A program made the position numbers and the translations under genes. Shown in pieces: positions 45,792 through 58,700 of a stretch of 64,000 bases of DNA. The notes under the pieces are model-generated. The model did not search any database, had not been told where the DNA came from, and saw only the letters and a list, made by a program, of their open reading frames with translations. This DNA is from Cladorhizidae sp. MBARI D1340-BT2 (Eukaryota; Porifera; Demospongiae; Poecilosclerida; Cladorhizidae), in contig JAQNBH010000013.1 in assembly GCA_028752905.1 (NCBI GenBank), positions 11,584,897 through 11,648,896 on the forward strand. The letters are read 5' to 3'. The stretch's first letter is position 1. The number at the start of each line of letters is the position of its first letter.

Positions 45792-45889
45792 TGCCGTGGG
45801 GCCCAAAGAAGCTCGAAGCCTAGGGGCCCTGCCTTGGGCTAATACGGCACTGTGTGTTACTACTAACAGTAATCAGGCCCAAGAGCTAT

Positions 45890-46470
45890 GCCTTACTACA
45901 AGGTTTGCTAGCCCCAGCCAACCCCAGAGAGAAGTCTTTGAAGAACTTCTAGGAGCACTTAAGGCTCATTATGAACCAAAACTGTTAGTTATTGCTGAGA
46001 AGTTTCAAGTTTCATTGTTACAGAAGATGTCAATTGCTTGGGGGAACAATAGCTGATTTTGTGGTAGACCTGAGGAACCTAGCAGTCTACTGCGAGTTCG
46101 GAGTATTTCTTGAAGAACCCACTGAGAGACTGGCTTGTGTATAAAATTGATTGTTGTCGGAGGAAGGGCTAAAGTATGCCAAAGCTCTTCACGTTGCTCA
46201 AGGAGCTGAAGTAGCTGGTCATCATGCCAGCAGGAACTGCGTATGTGCAAGTATATCGAGTTGATAAATTGTGTTATCATTGTGGGAAGTCTCAAGAGGG
46301 AACCTGTGTAACTTCAAAGATGCCAAGTGCTTCAACTGTGGGAAGATTGGACATCTTGCAGCAGTATGCAGATCTAAAAAGCAATTTCAAGGGTCAAGGA
46401 GGAAACCTTCACAAAGCTGGACACCACAAAGGAGACAAGAGTCTAAGAGGGAGGGAGGAGTCTAAAACAT
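45890..46470 (+). pseudogene. Gypsy gag relic with CCHC zinc knuckle
   Basis: EVFEELLGALKAHYEPKLLV and the frame-shifted ADFVVDLRNLAVYCEFG match Gypsy gag capsid sequence. CFNCGKIGHLAAVC (about 46330-46371) is an intact CCHC knuckle, preceded by a damaged first knuckle (CYHCGKS). Stops and frame changes throughout. Confidence 0.85.
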
Positions 46471-46554
46471 TGAATCAACCAACCAGCCACTAACATCAGC
46501 GTCAGCAGGAGCTCTCTATTTTAACAATAGGAGGAGGGAGAAATACTATTCAGG

Positions 46555-46800
46555 TTGACTGTTGATGGAAGTGGACACTGGAGCAGCTGTGTTGATTCTG
46601 CCTGAGGAAGTTATGAGGTCCAATCAAAGCTGCAATATCATCGGTGTTGTTGAAGACTTATACTGAAGAATTCATGTAAGTAGTAAGTGAACTGATAGTA
46701 GATTATGAGCAGTAGGGTCCAAAGCAGTTGAGCCTAGTAATTATTAACTACAAGGGACCATGTTTGTTGGGAGAAGCTGGTATTTGTTAGATTGGAAGAA
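46555..46800 (+). pseudogene. Gypsy aspartic protease relic
   Basis: VDTGAAVLILPEE carries the DTGA active-site motif of retropepsins. GPCLLGRSW-like sequence marks the protease end near 46760-46780. Confidence 0.7.
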
Positions 46801-47520
46801 GACAGCCTCAATCTTGTCCTTCAACAATCCTATTGGAGTTATTGAGGAGTTAGCCAGAGGTTGTGTAGCATGTCAGCCAGTGAAGCATGTGCCAGCTGCT
46901 GCACCTCTGAGACCATGGACATGGTCAGTAATGAGTTCATGTTGATTTTGCGGGACCATTCCACAGAACCATGCTGTTTTTTATGCTCATTCTAAATGGC
47001 TACCAAATGCCACTACTACCAGTAAGACCATGGATGTGTTGAGACAGATCTTTTCACCACAAAAATTGTAATGCCCCCCAGTTCATATCAGACGAGTTCA
47101 TTATCTTTATGAAGAGGAATGAAATTCATCATAATTATAATGAGTGCACCCTATCACCCTGCCACAAACAGATTGGCAGAGCGGTTCATTCAGTCAGTGA
47201 AGCAGGCCATGAAGGCAATTGTGTTGGATGGAAGAAGAGATGTAATTTCCTGCTTACTTATAGGAGTACTTCACATGCTACTACGGGAGTTTCACCATGC
47301 TCTCTCTTTCTGCAGAGAAGTCTTAGAAACCTGATCGTGGCTATGTAGTCAGTAAAAAGGCAGAGCAAATGATAGCTCATCATCGAGCACAAGACCATGA
47401 GAATGGTTTTTAGGACAGTCAGTGATGGTGTGAGACCTAAGACCAGGACCAGATTGGGTTGCCAGAATGATTTGAGCACCTTGGATCAGTATTTTATTTG
47501 ATCGAAACTAGGGAATGTCA
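46800..47520 (+). pseudogene. Gypsy integrase relic
   Basis: GCVACQPVKHVPAAAPLRPW (end of the zinc-binding domain) leads to a damaged DDE core. APYHPATNRLAERFIQSVKQ (about 47143-47205) spans the region before the catalytic Glu. The C-terminal tail reads LGSVFYLIETRECQF and HLKEV just before the 3' LTR region. Inactive: several stops and frameshifts. Confidence 0.85.
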
Positions 47521-47856
47521 ATTCTGTAAATGACATGTCAGTCATCTAAAAGAAGTGAAGGATTCAGAACAGCTACCTTCTACTGAGTTCCTGATTGGGA
47601 GTACCCTATTCCTAAGGAGTCAGGATTTATAGTTTTACTGAAGGCACCTGAGTGAGAGACTGTACTGCAAGAAATTCTTCAGATATAGTGGATCTGGTTA
47701 CAGGTGACTCTGCTGAATGTACCTGTCCCATCTGATACAATTATTATTTCTGTTCGAAAGTATCCTGTTCAAGATCGACATCCACCTGATCAATACGCAT
47801 GAACAACCTTATGAACAATGAGGTCTATTGTGTTTTGTATATAATGAGGAGGAGAG

Positions 47857-48044
47857 TGGTATCGTGATGTTCCTATTATGATTATGATATTTATCAGTGT
47901 GATTTAGTTGTGATGGATGATGTCATAATCATTTCCTGTATGCTGTGTATATCTGTTATTGTGCACTAATAATCAGTCTGTTGTTATTCCAATAGCATTG
48001 AACAATAGCAACCTAATGGATAGTGATATAACTAAGATATCACA
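47857..48044 (+). repeat. 3' LTR (188 bp)
   Basis: Aligns with 43367-43559, with substitutions and small indels. The AATAAA of the 5' LTR is altered here (actaataatc). Ends ATATCACA. Confidence 0.88.
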
Positions 48045-48737
48045 GTTTTGTGTCGCTGTTTTGTTTCTCTATATTATGTTGGTCAAGAGGTTTGACAATG
48101 TTGAGAATTATACCAGTTGAGCATGATTTTCTGTGAGTCCATCCATTATGAGTGTGATTTATTTAAACACAAATTCTAACTTGTTTGTTACTGTTGTATA
48201 CTGCACACAAGTTAGCATATGTTTTTTTTAATTGTCAAAATGCCATAATAAATATATGGGGAAGTCTAAATGGGTATCTCATCTTCTTGTTTGTTATTCG
48301 AGTGGTAACAGGTGCACATACTAACTCCAGAACTAATAAATGAAAAATTGTGCCAATTATTGTTGTTCTTGCAATTAGCATTCAACATGCATCCATTGGC
48401 TATGTGTGCACAGTCGAGACATAAGCATTGGTAGGCAAGTAGGTGAATTCTTGATGATTTCTAGGTTCAGAGTTTGTTCAGCTGAACACATTTAGCAAAG
48501 TCAAGGACAAAGAATCAAGATGAACAATGGCATCTACTACCAATGATTGATTGAAAGTATTCTTCTTGTTGGTCATCTAGCCTTACGAAAGGGATGATTT
48601 ACTGAATAATTTTTTATTTATGTTTTATTTATGTTTTAAGTTGCGGATTTATTCATAGATTGACCAGCCAAGCAGACTGCATTTTATGCTTTTGCCTTTT
48701 TTTGTCACACTCCTTTTTGTCTCTGGTAATAAGGATT
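48045..48737. other. no gene seen
   Basis: AT-rich; nothing recognised. Confidence 0.3.
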
Positions 48738-48805
48738 ACAATAACCTTCTCAATATTCAACTTGAAATTGTATTCTCTCGATGTTTCAACTAGATGCTCT
48801 AGCCT
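48738..48805 (-). mobile_element. PLE terminus fragment, copy G
   Basis: Minus strand: GAAGGCTAGAGCATCTAGTT, GAAACATCGAGAGAATACAA, CAAGTTGAATATTGAGAAGG. The CTGATGA core is lost (TATACGAAGG). Confidence 0.7.
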
Positions 48806-49699
48806 TCGTATAGCAAAATAGTTCAATAAGGCACTAGATATAGAATCTAGCTGTTCAAACTAGTCTTTTAGAAAGGTTTGACTAATATACTAGTAGGATC
48901 CCTTCTTAAACATTTCTTCAGTTGTGGATGGTGCTAACACACATAACTACATAATTATTATATAGTTGCAGCTTTGAATATTTTACAAGTTCTTTTAATT
49001 TATATTATTGAAAACGCTGCTAGTGATAATTTACCTTGATAATGCTTCCACCTTAAGAGGGTTAAAATATAAGCATGGATAAAATAATGCATATACAATT
49101 TGTTAATGCTGGAGTTATTCTGAGCACCTGTCAATACTCTCACTAGACAGACTCTCTGCATGTGCAATGGAAGGAAGGAGTCTGCTCCAGCTTGCATGAC
49201 AGTTTTTTGTCAAAGAAAATCATGGCATGTGAAATTTGCGTGGTACAGTATTCACTAATTATTCCTAGATGAACACCACCACCAATTGCAACTACATTTG
49301 ATGATTGCACCACACAAGTGACTCATGCAAGTTTGACCAAACCATCTCTTTCTGTGCAGGCATGTACATATGAGAGTCTGGAGCAAGACTAAAACTGTGA
49401 AATCTCGGATGAGGCTGTATCACATACCCTACCAAGAGGCTAACTCTGGTAAAAATACTGCAACAATAATAAGAAAATATGATATGTAATATCTAGTGTA
49501 GAGTATAAAAAGAAGAAAAAATGGTTAAAGGAGACAATGCTCAGTGGAATTGCAGCAGGTTGGACTTAGAAACTGATGGTGGACTGATAAATTAGTTCTT
49601 GACTCTGCAACTGCTATATATATTGGAGACTCAATAGTGCCACATTTGACTGACAGCTGAACAATAACAACCAACCAATGAAACAAATAATAGTCGTGC
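48806..49699. other. no gene seen
   Basis: Short unrecognised frames only. Confidence 0.3.
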
Positions 49700-49745
49700 T
49701 TCTCAGACATTTCGGCTAGATGCTCTAGTCTTCAACAGGAATACA
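49700..49745 (-). mobile_element. PLE terminus fragment, copy H
   Basis: Only the hammerhead-like segment remains: minus strand ATTCCTGTTGAAGACTAGAG, CATCTAGCCGAAATGTCTGA. Core CTGTTGA (one change); stem II GACTAG/CTAGCC. Confidence 0.65.
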
Positions 49746-50089
49746 TCTGAGACATATAGAATTAACTTGTCAAAAACACAAAGGCAAGATGTATTTATAT
49801 ATGTATTATAGCTGCAGACCACAAACATTAAAAGGGAAGACTATAATTATCATAAAATGCAGGGATTTACAAAAATTGTGGTTATGAATTTTGGAGTTCC
49901 ATATATTCTGCACACTTCACTCTATAAACCTGAGAAGATAGTTTGTTCTCCATATCAAAATGACACATAGTTATAAATAAGCCCAAGTTACCTAGAGCTA
50001 GTGGGAATCTGAGTGTCTAAACCTACTGTTGTTCTGGCTAAGCAGGTTAACCATCAGTGGCTGCTAATGCTCTGGCTCTGCAGGTTAAA

Positions 50090-51280
50090 TTACCATTAGT
50101 GGCAAGAGGTAGCCCTACTATATACAGGGGTAAGCTTGTACATCAGGGTCATGCCTTTTACTGGCAGCCATTGCAGTATAGTCAACTCCTTCACTAATGA
50201 CATCTATGGTGGCTCTATAGAGCACATCAGTCATGTGGTTGTGCTTGCCATGGATATGCCGTATGTCCATGGTGAACTTGGAAATGTTGGTAAGGGTCCG
50301 CTGCTGTCAACCTGGCTCATGGGTAGGATATATTGGCCATGGAGAAGGTGAGAGGCTTGTCGCCTGCAGAAGCAATGAACTCCTGCCAGGAATTATCTGG
50401 TAACACCCCCCAGGTAGCGAGCCAACAACTCTGTAAAAAGTTCTCTCAGGTAGACATATCTGTTTTCGAAGAAATCCAGGGGTATACAAATTCCATAGAC
50501 CAGTTGCTGGAGCACTGCACCCAATGCTGAATCTGATATGTGTAATGTGAGCGAACTTGGTGCATTGTGGTGTGGGTGAATTAGCTACTGTCAATGTTGC
50601 CTTGGTGTCCTGAAATGCTTCGATCATCACTCTAGAGTGATGCTCGAATAATGTTGCCTCAATGCAGAATATTGAGTCAACATTATTCGAGCAGCAGCAG
50701 TGATGAAAGAGTGATAAAAATGTACCATTCCCACGAACTCTTGTAGGCCCTTGACAGTGGTTGGTCTGTTTGATCACTAACTTATTAGGTAAAGGCAGGT
50801 ACCATGTTGGGTGATATGGTGCCCCAAGAAGTCTATCTGGGTAAGACAACACTGACACATGGTGACATTGACTACCAGATCATGATCCTTGAAGCGCTGA
50901 AATAACATTTGTAGGTGGGTTCTGTACTCCTCAGCATTGCTGCTGGCCACAAGGATGTCATCCAGGTAGGGGGGGGGGAACAAAATCTAAGCCCCTATAA
51001 ACTAAATATTGGAAGGCTTTGGCAGCATTTTTGAGCCCGATCCCCATCCTGATGAACCTTAAATCCCAGATGGAGCGAAGATTGAAGTTTTCGGCACATT
51101 GTGTCCTTTTTCCAGAGCAACCCCAATAGGGGAAGTTGCAAAGTGACATTACAAGCTCTGCTAATGCTTTCAGTGTACCAAAAATATTTATTATATCTGA
51201 TCTGAATTGTGGGTGTTGGTGCATGGCCTGCCATATGTGGTATAGTTAAGGTTGTGACCACAACAAACCACCCCATTAAA
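50090..51280 (-). pseudogene. Gypsy reverse transcriptase / RNase H relic
   Basis: Minus-strand order. GLKNAAKAFQ (about 51010-51045) leads into YLDDILVASSNAEEYRTHLQ (50905-50970), the RT active-site region with YLDD. NVTMCQCCLTQIDFLGHHIT follows (50825-50890), and a connection region with EFVGMV.FYHSF (about 50690-50745). The RNase H end reads FTMDIRHIHGKHN (about 50230-50270), then YTAMAAS. The GLKNAA, YLDD and FLGH motifs are classic Gypsy. Frame is broken repeatedly. No LTR or integrase is attached, and it is not contiguous with the element at 43-48 kb. Confidence 0.85.
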
Positions 51281-52644
51281 AATTGCTGGATCTACCCCTA
51301 CAAGAAGGGTGATCTCTTAGGAGTGATAACATCTCATCCATCAGAACCGAGGGTTTGTGGAAGAGGCAAGATGTGTATCCAGTTTGCTGAGAACAAATAT
51401 TTCAACCAGTGGACCCTTCAAATCTTTGTACTTGTTCTCAGACGGTGGTAAGTTGATGAGAATCAGCAGGTATGTTGCTGTTTCTTGGTCCAGTGTAGTA
51501 GTATATACTTGGGTTTGTCCTTTTAATATGCTCTAAATGGAACTGGGCTTCAGCTTGAGTGAATCAAACATAAACTTGGAATTACAGAAAATTTGTACTT
51601 TGAGCAAAACTGCATTCTCCTCAATGGTCATTTTGGATGTCGGCGTCATAACTGTGGTGGTTGCGAGAAAGGTAGTTTGCATGTGTTGTGTGGTAAAGGA
51701 TCGACAACATGGTAATGCTCGACAACATTGTAACGATCGACAACATTGTAATGATCGATAACCTGGTAATGATTGGTTTACCAATGGTTCACTATATAAC
51801 TATTTTCTCCTTCTTTGATCCATTATGTATATATTTTGTATTGTACAGAATGCACCTCACTTCTCATTACTACCAGTAGTCTTTCAGGGAGAAAACAATA
51901 CAACACTGCAGCAATGAATGATCACATATGGCTGCATATGCCCTCCAGCTCTCTATCTCAAGGCTAAACAAGTCCGATCGGAATAAAGGCCCAAGCAAGT
52001 GTTATGGAAATCAGCTCTCCCATCATTATGAAGAAAGTCTGAGACCCCAAGTAAGGACCTAGATAAGTGTTCCTGATCAACTCTGACTTATAAGGCACAG
52101 GAAACACACCGACAGCACTGTAACAGGAAAGTACCATAAGAATAATGTCATGCAAACTGATTTATGAAATACTAACACAATCATAGAAGTTCAACCTTTC
52201 CTCTAGTCAGAAATGGAGACACTATCTAGTATAAATTAACTGCTTTTATTTGTCTCTGATCTATACCAGAACATCCTCCTCACCAGATTAAATTGAGCAT
52301 ATTGAATATATACCTCAGTAGAGATGTTCTTATTTAATAGCTGAAAGCATGAAACACTGATGTCTTGCTAATTAACTACTAACTGAACATCCCGATTAAG
52401 CACCAGAGAATGTGTTATGACTTTTTGTTGGGTTGCTTAATATTTCAAAATGATGAGTAAAAAATTAAAAATTAAATAACAAAATCAGCAAAAACTCACT
52501 AAATGGACCAACATCACCCTGGGTTGAGACAAGTTGAAGTATCCAGTGTTTCACACAGATGGGGGGGGAAGGAGTCACTGGACAAATTTCAACTGCCTCG
52601 CACTTTCCAATTATGAACTAGAACAGCAGAAAACTTGGGAATTC
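51281..52644. other. no gene; contains an 18-bp tandem repeat
   Basis: Apart from the array at 51701-51772, nothing is recognised. Confidence 0.35.
51701..51772. repeat. 18-bp tandem repeat (TCGACAACATTGTAATGA) x4
   Basis: Four head-to-tail units with one to three changes each. Confidence 0.9.
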
Positions 52645-52800
52645 AGGTTTTGAGGTCCCCCAACTTTGACTGCCTATAACTTGGGTATGGTTGTACCAAA
52701 AGAGAGCAGACAGATAGATCTATCTTTTCAGCTATATATCAAGTTCACAGAGTGAAGTGTGCAGAATATATTGAGCTAGAAAGTTGGAACGACAATCTTT
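52645..52800. repeat. dispersed repeat R4, copy 2
   Basis: Same block order as 13615-13790 (ggttttgaggt, aaagagagcagacag, gtgaagtgtgcagaat, ttgagctagaaagt). Confidence 0.5.
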
Positions 52801-54640
52801 TTAACACTTTGTAAAAAAAATGGATAATCCCTCCTAAGGCACTGCTTCTTCTGTTGGACTGGCAAATTTTCTCTGACATGAACACTTTGCTGGCTCTCTC
52901 TGTCATCCTGTACCCTACCCTTCCCTGGTCTTAATGGGAGGCTTCATCTTTAAACTTGCTGGTAGAATTTCCTCATCACAGAATCTCATGCTGAACACAT
53001 GGTGAAGAATCTACTGAGCCCTCCAGAGTAAAATCTACTCATAGCATCTCACTAATTTCTGGGTATTCTATTTAAGGAGCTGTGGAGTGTTCTCTAAACA
53101 TAAGCAGCCAGACCAGATAAACCTGCAGCTCCACTGGTTTTTAGTGAAGCTTTCTGGATCACATCAGAATTGGGAATATTGTATATTGTTGGTAGAGATT
53201 GGATTGTCTATTTCTGAGTGCCAGGCAGATGTTTCTTAACTAAGATGTCTTGAGTCTTGAGTCAATAAGGACTATTGGAAGTCTCAGGAACAACATCATC
53301 AAGTGAGAGGATTCCACATTAGGTGTTTCTTGAAAGAAGCTGCAAGATCTTATTGACTTTCACCCACAACATGGCTTTTAGAAAAGACCTGGTATGTGAA
53401 ATCTAGCTCTGTACCTGCCTCATAAGCCCTGGTAGGTGTTTCGGATACACCTCCACTCAAGATGGAGATTGCCTTTCATCCACAGACACTTTCATCTCTT
53501 CAGGCACCTGATGTGATCTCTGGTTTGCTGGTATGGCTCGGCTTCTGAAGGACTAAGACTTGAGGGCCTTCATGTACTCAATCTCCATGCTTGAACCATT
53601 TGCAAAGACCTGTAGCAGCCTGGCTAATTCATTCACAAACATGCTATATACCAGCATTTCCAAATGGGACAATGAAAATATTATATCTCCAATAGATTAC
53701 TTTATCACATATTGAGCATCTGAACTACTCCAACTGAAGTCCACATTTTATTCCTGAACATGAGCATAATCTGCAGTTGTATTTTCAATAATGGTGGCAT
53801 TGGGGATTGGTTTGGTGACACTTGATGAGGGAGTGTGTGAGGATGCAGATGCAGCTGGCCCTGGAGTTGGCCAAAATGTAGGGATTTTTTTCTATTTCTT
53901 GCATATTTGTTGGGCACTGATTGGAATACTGCAGTGCCATCTAACAGTGGCATGATCACTAGTGGAATCGCTTACTGTTGTAGTGTAATAAAACTGGAAG
54001 AAGTGGCATGGATTTATGGTAGGACAAGGATGAGTTCAGACATTTCCCCAATTTCCCAGAAAAACACCTAGCTATTACATTTTTATCCCATCCTTACAGG
54101 AAGCAATGTTCCTACAACTGCATGTCCTATTGCAACAAATCAGGTCATCAAAGAGTAACTCGGGAAAAGAATTTTAAGGGCAAATATAGTTTCCTCTCTT
54201 TGACTTGATCAAGCGACTATCCAATAGTTATTAGGCAAGGTTGGGTTGGGTACAGATTTTCTCTAAATACTTAGCCTGTCATGAATGTCAAATTTGTGTA
54301 TTACGTAATTGCAACATTGTTATTATGTACAATTCTACAGATGCACTTACTAAGAGAAAGTTCCGTGTACACAATAGAACTGAGTTAAACATAATAGGAG
54401 CAAGAAATGAATGAGAAAGAGCAAGGCATGATTTAGAAACTGAGGAACTGAGGAGAACTAGGATATTAAAATTGAAGGGCCGAGAACCAGAGTCATGTAA
54501 CCCTCATAACCTTACTTTTATGATACAAGCTGTCAAAGTTGATGGTTCGTAACAAAATCATAGGTCATATTTATGATATCCAAATTTGATAGAACTTTAA
54601 GTATGTTTAACAAAAACTATTGAGCACAAAAAAGAAAGAA
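52801..54640. other. no recognised gene
   Basis: Base composition is closer to coding than in the first 10 kb and some stretches look like decayed coding sequence. No frame exceeds 84 codons and no motif is recognised. Confidence 0.3.
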
Positions 54641-54644
54641 CAAC

Positions 54645-55565
54645 TTATTTTTGAGCCGAGCTGTTTGTCATTAATTTTAGTGTACGATTTAACACAAAGT
54701 CTTCAGATTCAGACTCGCTTGCTGCATCAACAGATTGAAGTTTCTTATAGAAATCATGATATATTGGTGAGACAAACTGTAGTAAAACCATTAGGTCATC
54801 CCCTTTCTTCTTATTCCACCATTCTGCCATTAGAGTAAGTTGTGGAAAGGGAAAATCTAACAGGCTGCCCTTTTGTCTTTTTCATGAGATCAACAACTTT
54901 CCATGGTTCAATGTTATTATGAGAGTATCGAAAATGAAACTGCATGGGCTCATCTTTCTGAACTTGAATCCATTTCATTTTAGCCATTCAACTTTGTTAT
55001 CACATGTATTTTTTTTCCGATTCATGATGCACTTCTTGAGTCCATCAAGAGAAACAATGTCCTTCCCTTCCATTATACACAAAGTGAAAGGATTGTTTTG
55101 TCGTGCAGTACGAATCGAGCTATACCAGTGATGTGGCACATATAAATGCTACTGTTTTCTCCTTGCTGTCTCTATGCTGCCAAAATCTCTATCGTTACGC
55201 AAAAATGAGTGTCCTGGGACCATAAACGTGTGGTCAATTTTGGTGAAAGGAAAGTCAGTACTCGATGTGATAAACAGTAGTGCACAGAGCATCCAATATT
55301 CTGACCTCTACAATAGTCGCTACATAAGCTTCTGTGTTCATCTCATTGAGATGTTTTAACAGGCATGAAGCAACTTCATTAGATCTATGAGACGCTAGAG
55401 CCTCATGCCATACATGCATACATGCTGTACTGGTTTTTCCATCATGCATGCCCAAATTGTATGTCCACAGCTGGCGTTTGTAACTTAACATGAATTCCAC
55501 TGCTTTCTGAGGGTCCTTTAGCATCTATAATCTCGGCAGGAACTCAAATGTTAGCAAATTTAATC
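54645..55565 (-). pseudogene. transposase-like relic of an unnamed metazoan family
   Basis: Minus-strand order: SYKRQLWTYNLGMHDGKT and VWHEALASHRSNEVASCLLK (55310-55500), a frame-shifted CSDYCRGQN (about 55300-55325), then KIDHTFMVPGHSFLRNDRDF (about 55185-55245). The C-terminal part runs to 54645 (QLTLMAEWWNKKKGDDLMVL). The D-x-C-x-GQN and H-x-F-x-x-x-GH-x-x-x-x-x-D pattern is one I associate with a widespread, uncharacterised, transposase-like family in invertebrates; it resembles an RNase H-fold layout, but that is inference. Two or more frameshifts. Confidence 0.6.
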
Positions 55566-55754
55566 TCTCCCTCCCCATGCATTGGTTAGCAGAGAATCGA
55601 TATCCATTGCAGTGCCAGACTTTGTATAGTTGCTGGCAATGCATTTCACACAATAAATGCACATGATTCATGAGTTCCAAAGTCGTGATGTGAAGGTCTT
55701 TCTGATCAAAAAAGAATTGTATTCAGCTATCCAAAGAACCCAAATCAAACAATC

Positions 55755-58700
55755 ATGGTCTTTATGATTTCTGCACAAACATTCCAAAGTACCTTTGGAC
55801 TGCTGCACTCCTTGGGTCCAATAGAAGTTGCTGCATGTGTGATCCGTGAATCTCTGAATGCCTTTGACTTTGATCTCAATGATCGTTTTTGCAATGCGCA
55901 AGACCTGGAGCGTGCTTGTGCCAGCATGCCTATGCCTGCCCCACTGATAAAATTCTTCAGTTGTCTGTACAATTTTGATCCCACAACATATGAAAGTGTA
56001 GCATTAAAGGTTTTGGAGGCCAAGCTCAGCACAGTTGAAGCAGAGGAAAGTGGAAATTAAAGTGACAGTGAGAAAGAGACAGAACAAGGTGGTGAATGGT
56101 GTGAAGAGAATGGTGAAGATGAAGAAGATGAAAGAATGACAAATGAAGATGCAGAAAGTGATGAGTGCAAGAATGATCGTAATCACGATGGCAAAAAACG
56201 TGGCAAGCTTTCCACCACTCGATGCCAAAAAATGCAATCAATATTCCAAATCATGTATTACATCCATCATAATGGGAGAAAACGTACCCCAATGCATCTA
56301 ATGACTGCAGAGGCTGTGCATAGCCTCGGAAGAGGTGGGAAGGTCACTGTTAACATCCTGAACAGGAAGGGTCTCAGTGTTAGTTACAGTGAGCTGAGGC
56401 AGTTTCAATATGACATGGCCATGTACACTGCCCTCCATCACCATGACCGAGTAGCATTGCCTTCACATTTCGATCCCGGCATATTTACCAGTGTGGCCAT
56501 TGACAACTGGGACCATGAGGGAATGAAAACTTCTGAGCATGATACAGTCACTGTGTTGTTTCAAGACAAGCCTGCAGGAAGGCTTCCTGTAAACCAAAGA
56601 TCTCTGAAACCACTGTCAAGCATGGACCCCAAAGTTCAAAGAGCAGCTCTCTTGTCAATCTCTGAAAGAGTTTCACAAGCCTCTCCATCACGCCAATCTA
56701 CCTGAAACATACTTGGTTGAAAAGAATTTATTTGAAACTAGTGATGCAGCCAAAAAAATCTAGACCAATCTTGGATCCTTAGTCGTCTGAACGAAGCTGG
56801 GTCCATTTATCCAGATGAACAGATGATGGCATCATGGAGTAGGATCTACCAAGGAGGAACCTAGCTTTCTTACTTGTGTTACCACACCCAGTTACGGAGT
56901 ATTCCTCTGTGTATACAGCAATGTGCAATTTTTTTGACATTATGTCTCAGTTGAATCAAAATGAACTACCCACGTTTGGTGATGAGAAGGTGTACTGTAT
57001 GATTCACGAAATCTAATTGAAGCAGCCAACTGAGTTCAGGGCGATTAGCAACGATGGGACCATGGCATCTAGGAAAGACCCTTCTCAAAGATCTCGGGAA
57101 ATTTGTACAAGGGAGCGGTGTAGCAACTACATGGCTTGAAGCCAATGTGTTTGGACCAACTGTCATAGAAAACTCTGTTCCCACTGGCTCTTACTATGCA
57201 AGGTTACTACAAGGAAAACAGCCTCTTGCAGAAGTCATTGAACATCTCGTTCTCAAGCAGTTTTTCACTGATTCACAAGCTGATTACACAAAAGAGTTCA
57301 CTGTGATGACTGAACTGCAGAATGAGGTGAGCCATAAGAATATTAAGAAGAGTCAGAAGTATATGAAGGAGCTCCTTTCCTCATCATTGTCTGACGATAT
57401 CAATGCTTTTGTGGTGAGGAGAGCAAAGGTGAATGAGAACTTTGCCTATTGGGCACAGTTCTTAAAAATGTTACAGGTCTTCTGTAACCTCATTAGTGGT
57501 GACAGAGAAGGGATATGGGACCTCCGCTTGGATGCTGTTCAGAGAGCCCTTGTCATGTTCGCCGCATTTGACAATGTACACTACCTGCGGTGGGCATCCA
57601 TTTATCTGGAAGACAAATGATCAATATCAACTGGCTTGACAGGCACTACTCTGGAGACAAAGACATCAAGAATGAAGCCTATGTGCATCATGAGTCATCT
57701 CCTAAACTCACCAAGAGGAATGAGGAACTGGTGCAGGCCATGCTGAAGATTAAAGAAGACAAAGGAAACCCACTTGCTTCAGATGCCCCAAAGATACTTC
57801 ACAATTTTGTCAACAAAGAACAAATGACCGAGTGAATTCGCCATGACATGCTGAAGAGTTGGGAAATTGGAGAGAGTAAATACAAGGGATTCGGGGAGGC
57901 TCTTCATCCAGAAAACAGCCAGGCTGATTAGTGCAATCCACAAAACAAATCTACAGAAAATGAAAATAATCCGTCAAAAGACAAAGAAGGTAGCTATCTG
58001 CGAAGCAAGTTATGCAGCAACGAAATTTATCCGAGAGAGTGATTAAGATTTCCCGAGAAAGAGGAATGTCAAGTGCAGATCTACTGGAATATGATATTGT
58101 GCCATCACCATTGCTTTGTGATCCATAAGATTACATGACCAAGCCAGAAAAAAGACAGCTTCTTATCAAGTTGAGGGAGACCTCAACGATGAAGACTATA
58201 ATACATTCTAAATGCTGAGTGCAACTCAATCTCTTGACGATCCGGTATCCTCTGAATCATCATTCATTGTTGATGTGATGGCAATTGTGAGGAAAATCAG
58301 CACATCTGACCTTAAAAACTGGTGTGAGTTTGCTGAGACCTTCCTGAACATGACAAAAGAGTACAGATTACGTGGTCATGTGGACTATGTGTTTGATGTC
58401 TATAAGGATGGTGGTTCTAAAGACACAAAGCAAAAGCGTAGAGCACTCAATGACGATGCAGCACCTATTGATGTGACCTCGATCAAATCCTCGGCACCAC
58501 TACCTAAGGATATGAAGACGTTCTGGCCATCTATCTCCAACAAGCGCCTGCTACAGCAATTCCTATAAAGAACAACAAGGGCCCCTGCTATACTGTCCTT
58601 GGGCAGGTGGATGATTATGATCACTGCTGTATTTTAGTGCTAGATGGTGATGAATCGAATCAGCCACACATGCAATCCCATCTGGAGGAAGCAGATCATC

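Larger units (their letters stand above)
43715..45852. mobile_element. non-autonomous hAT transposon with 8-bp target duplication
   Basis: The left end CAGGGCCGTATTATCC and the right end GGCTAATACGGCACTG are inverted repeats of hAT type. TGTGTTAC flanks both sides exactly (43707-43714 and 45853-45860). Sub-terminal GAAGCCTAGGGGCCC occurs at both ends in direct orientation. No transposase frame is present in 2.1 kb, so it depends on another element. Inside are GCTAGC-rich tandem repeats (44120-44380), repeat R2 (44555-44725) and a G run (45771-45791). Confidence 0.92.
43367..48044 (+). mobile_element. Gypsy LTR retrotransposon, RT deleted, carrying a nested hAT
   Basis: Two LTRs (43367-43559 and 47857-48044) bracket gag, protease and integrase relics in the same orientation. 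A purine-rich tract (GAGGAGGAG, 47846-47856) precedes the 3' LTR. RT and RNase H are missing: protease-like sequence at about 46560-46800 passes directly into integrase. No target duplication is evident. The 2.14 kb hAT at 43715-45852 inserted later; without it the element is about 2.5 kb. Confidence 0.88.

Noticed and set aside
52801..54000. Possible decayed gene suggested by composition
   Set aside because: No frame longer than 84 codons and no motif that I could name.
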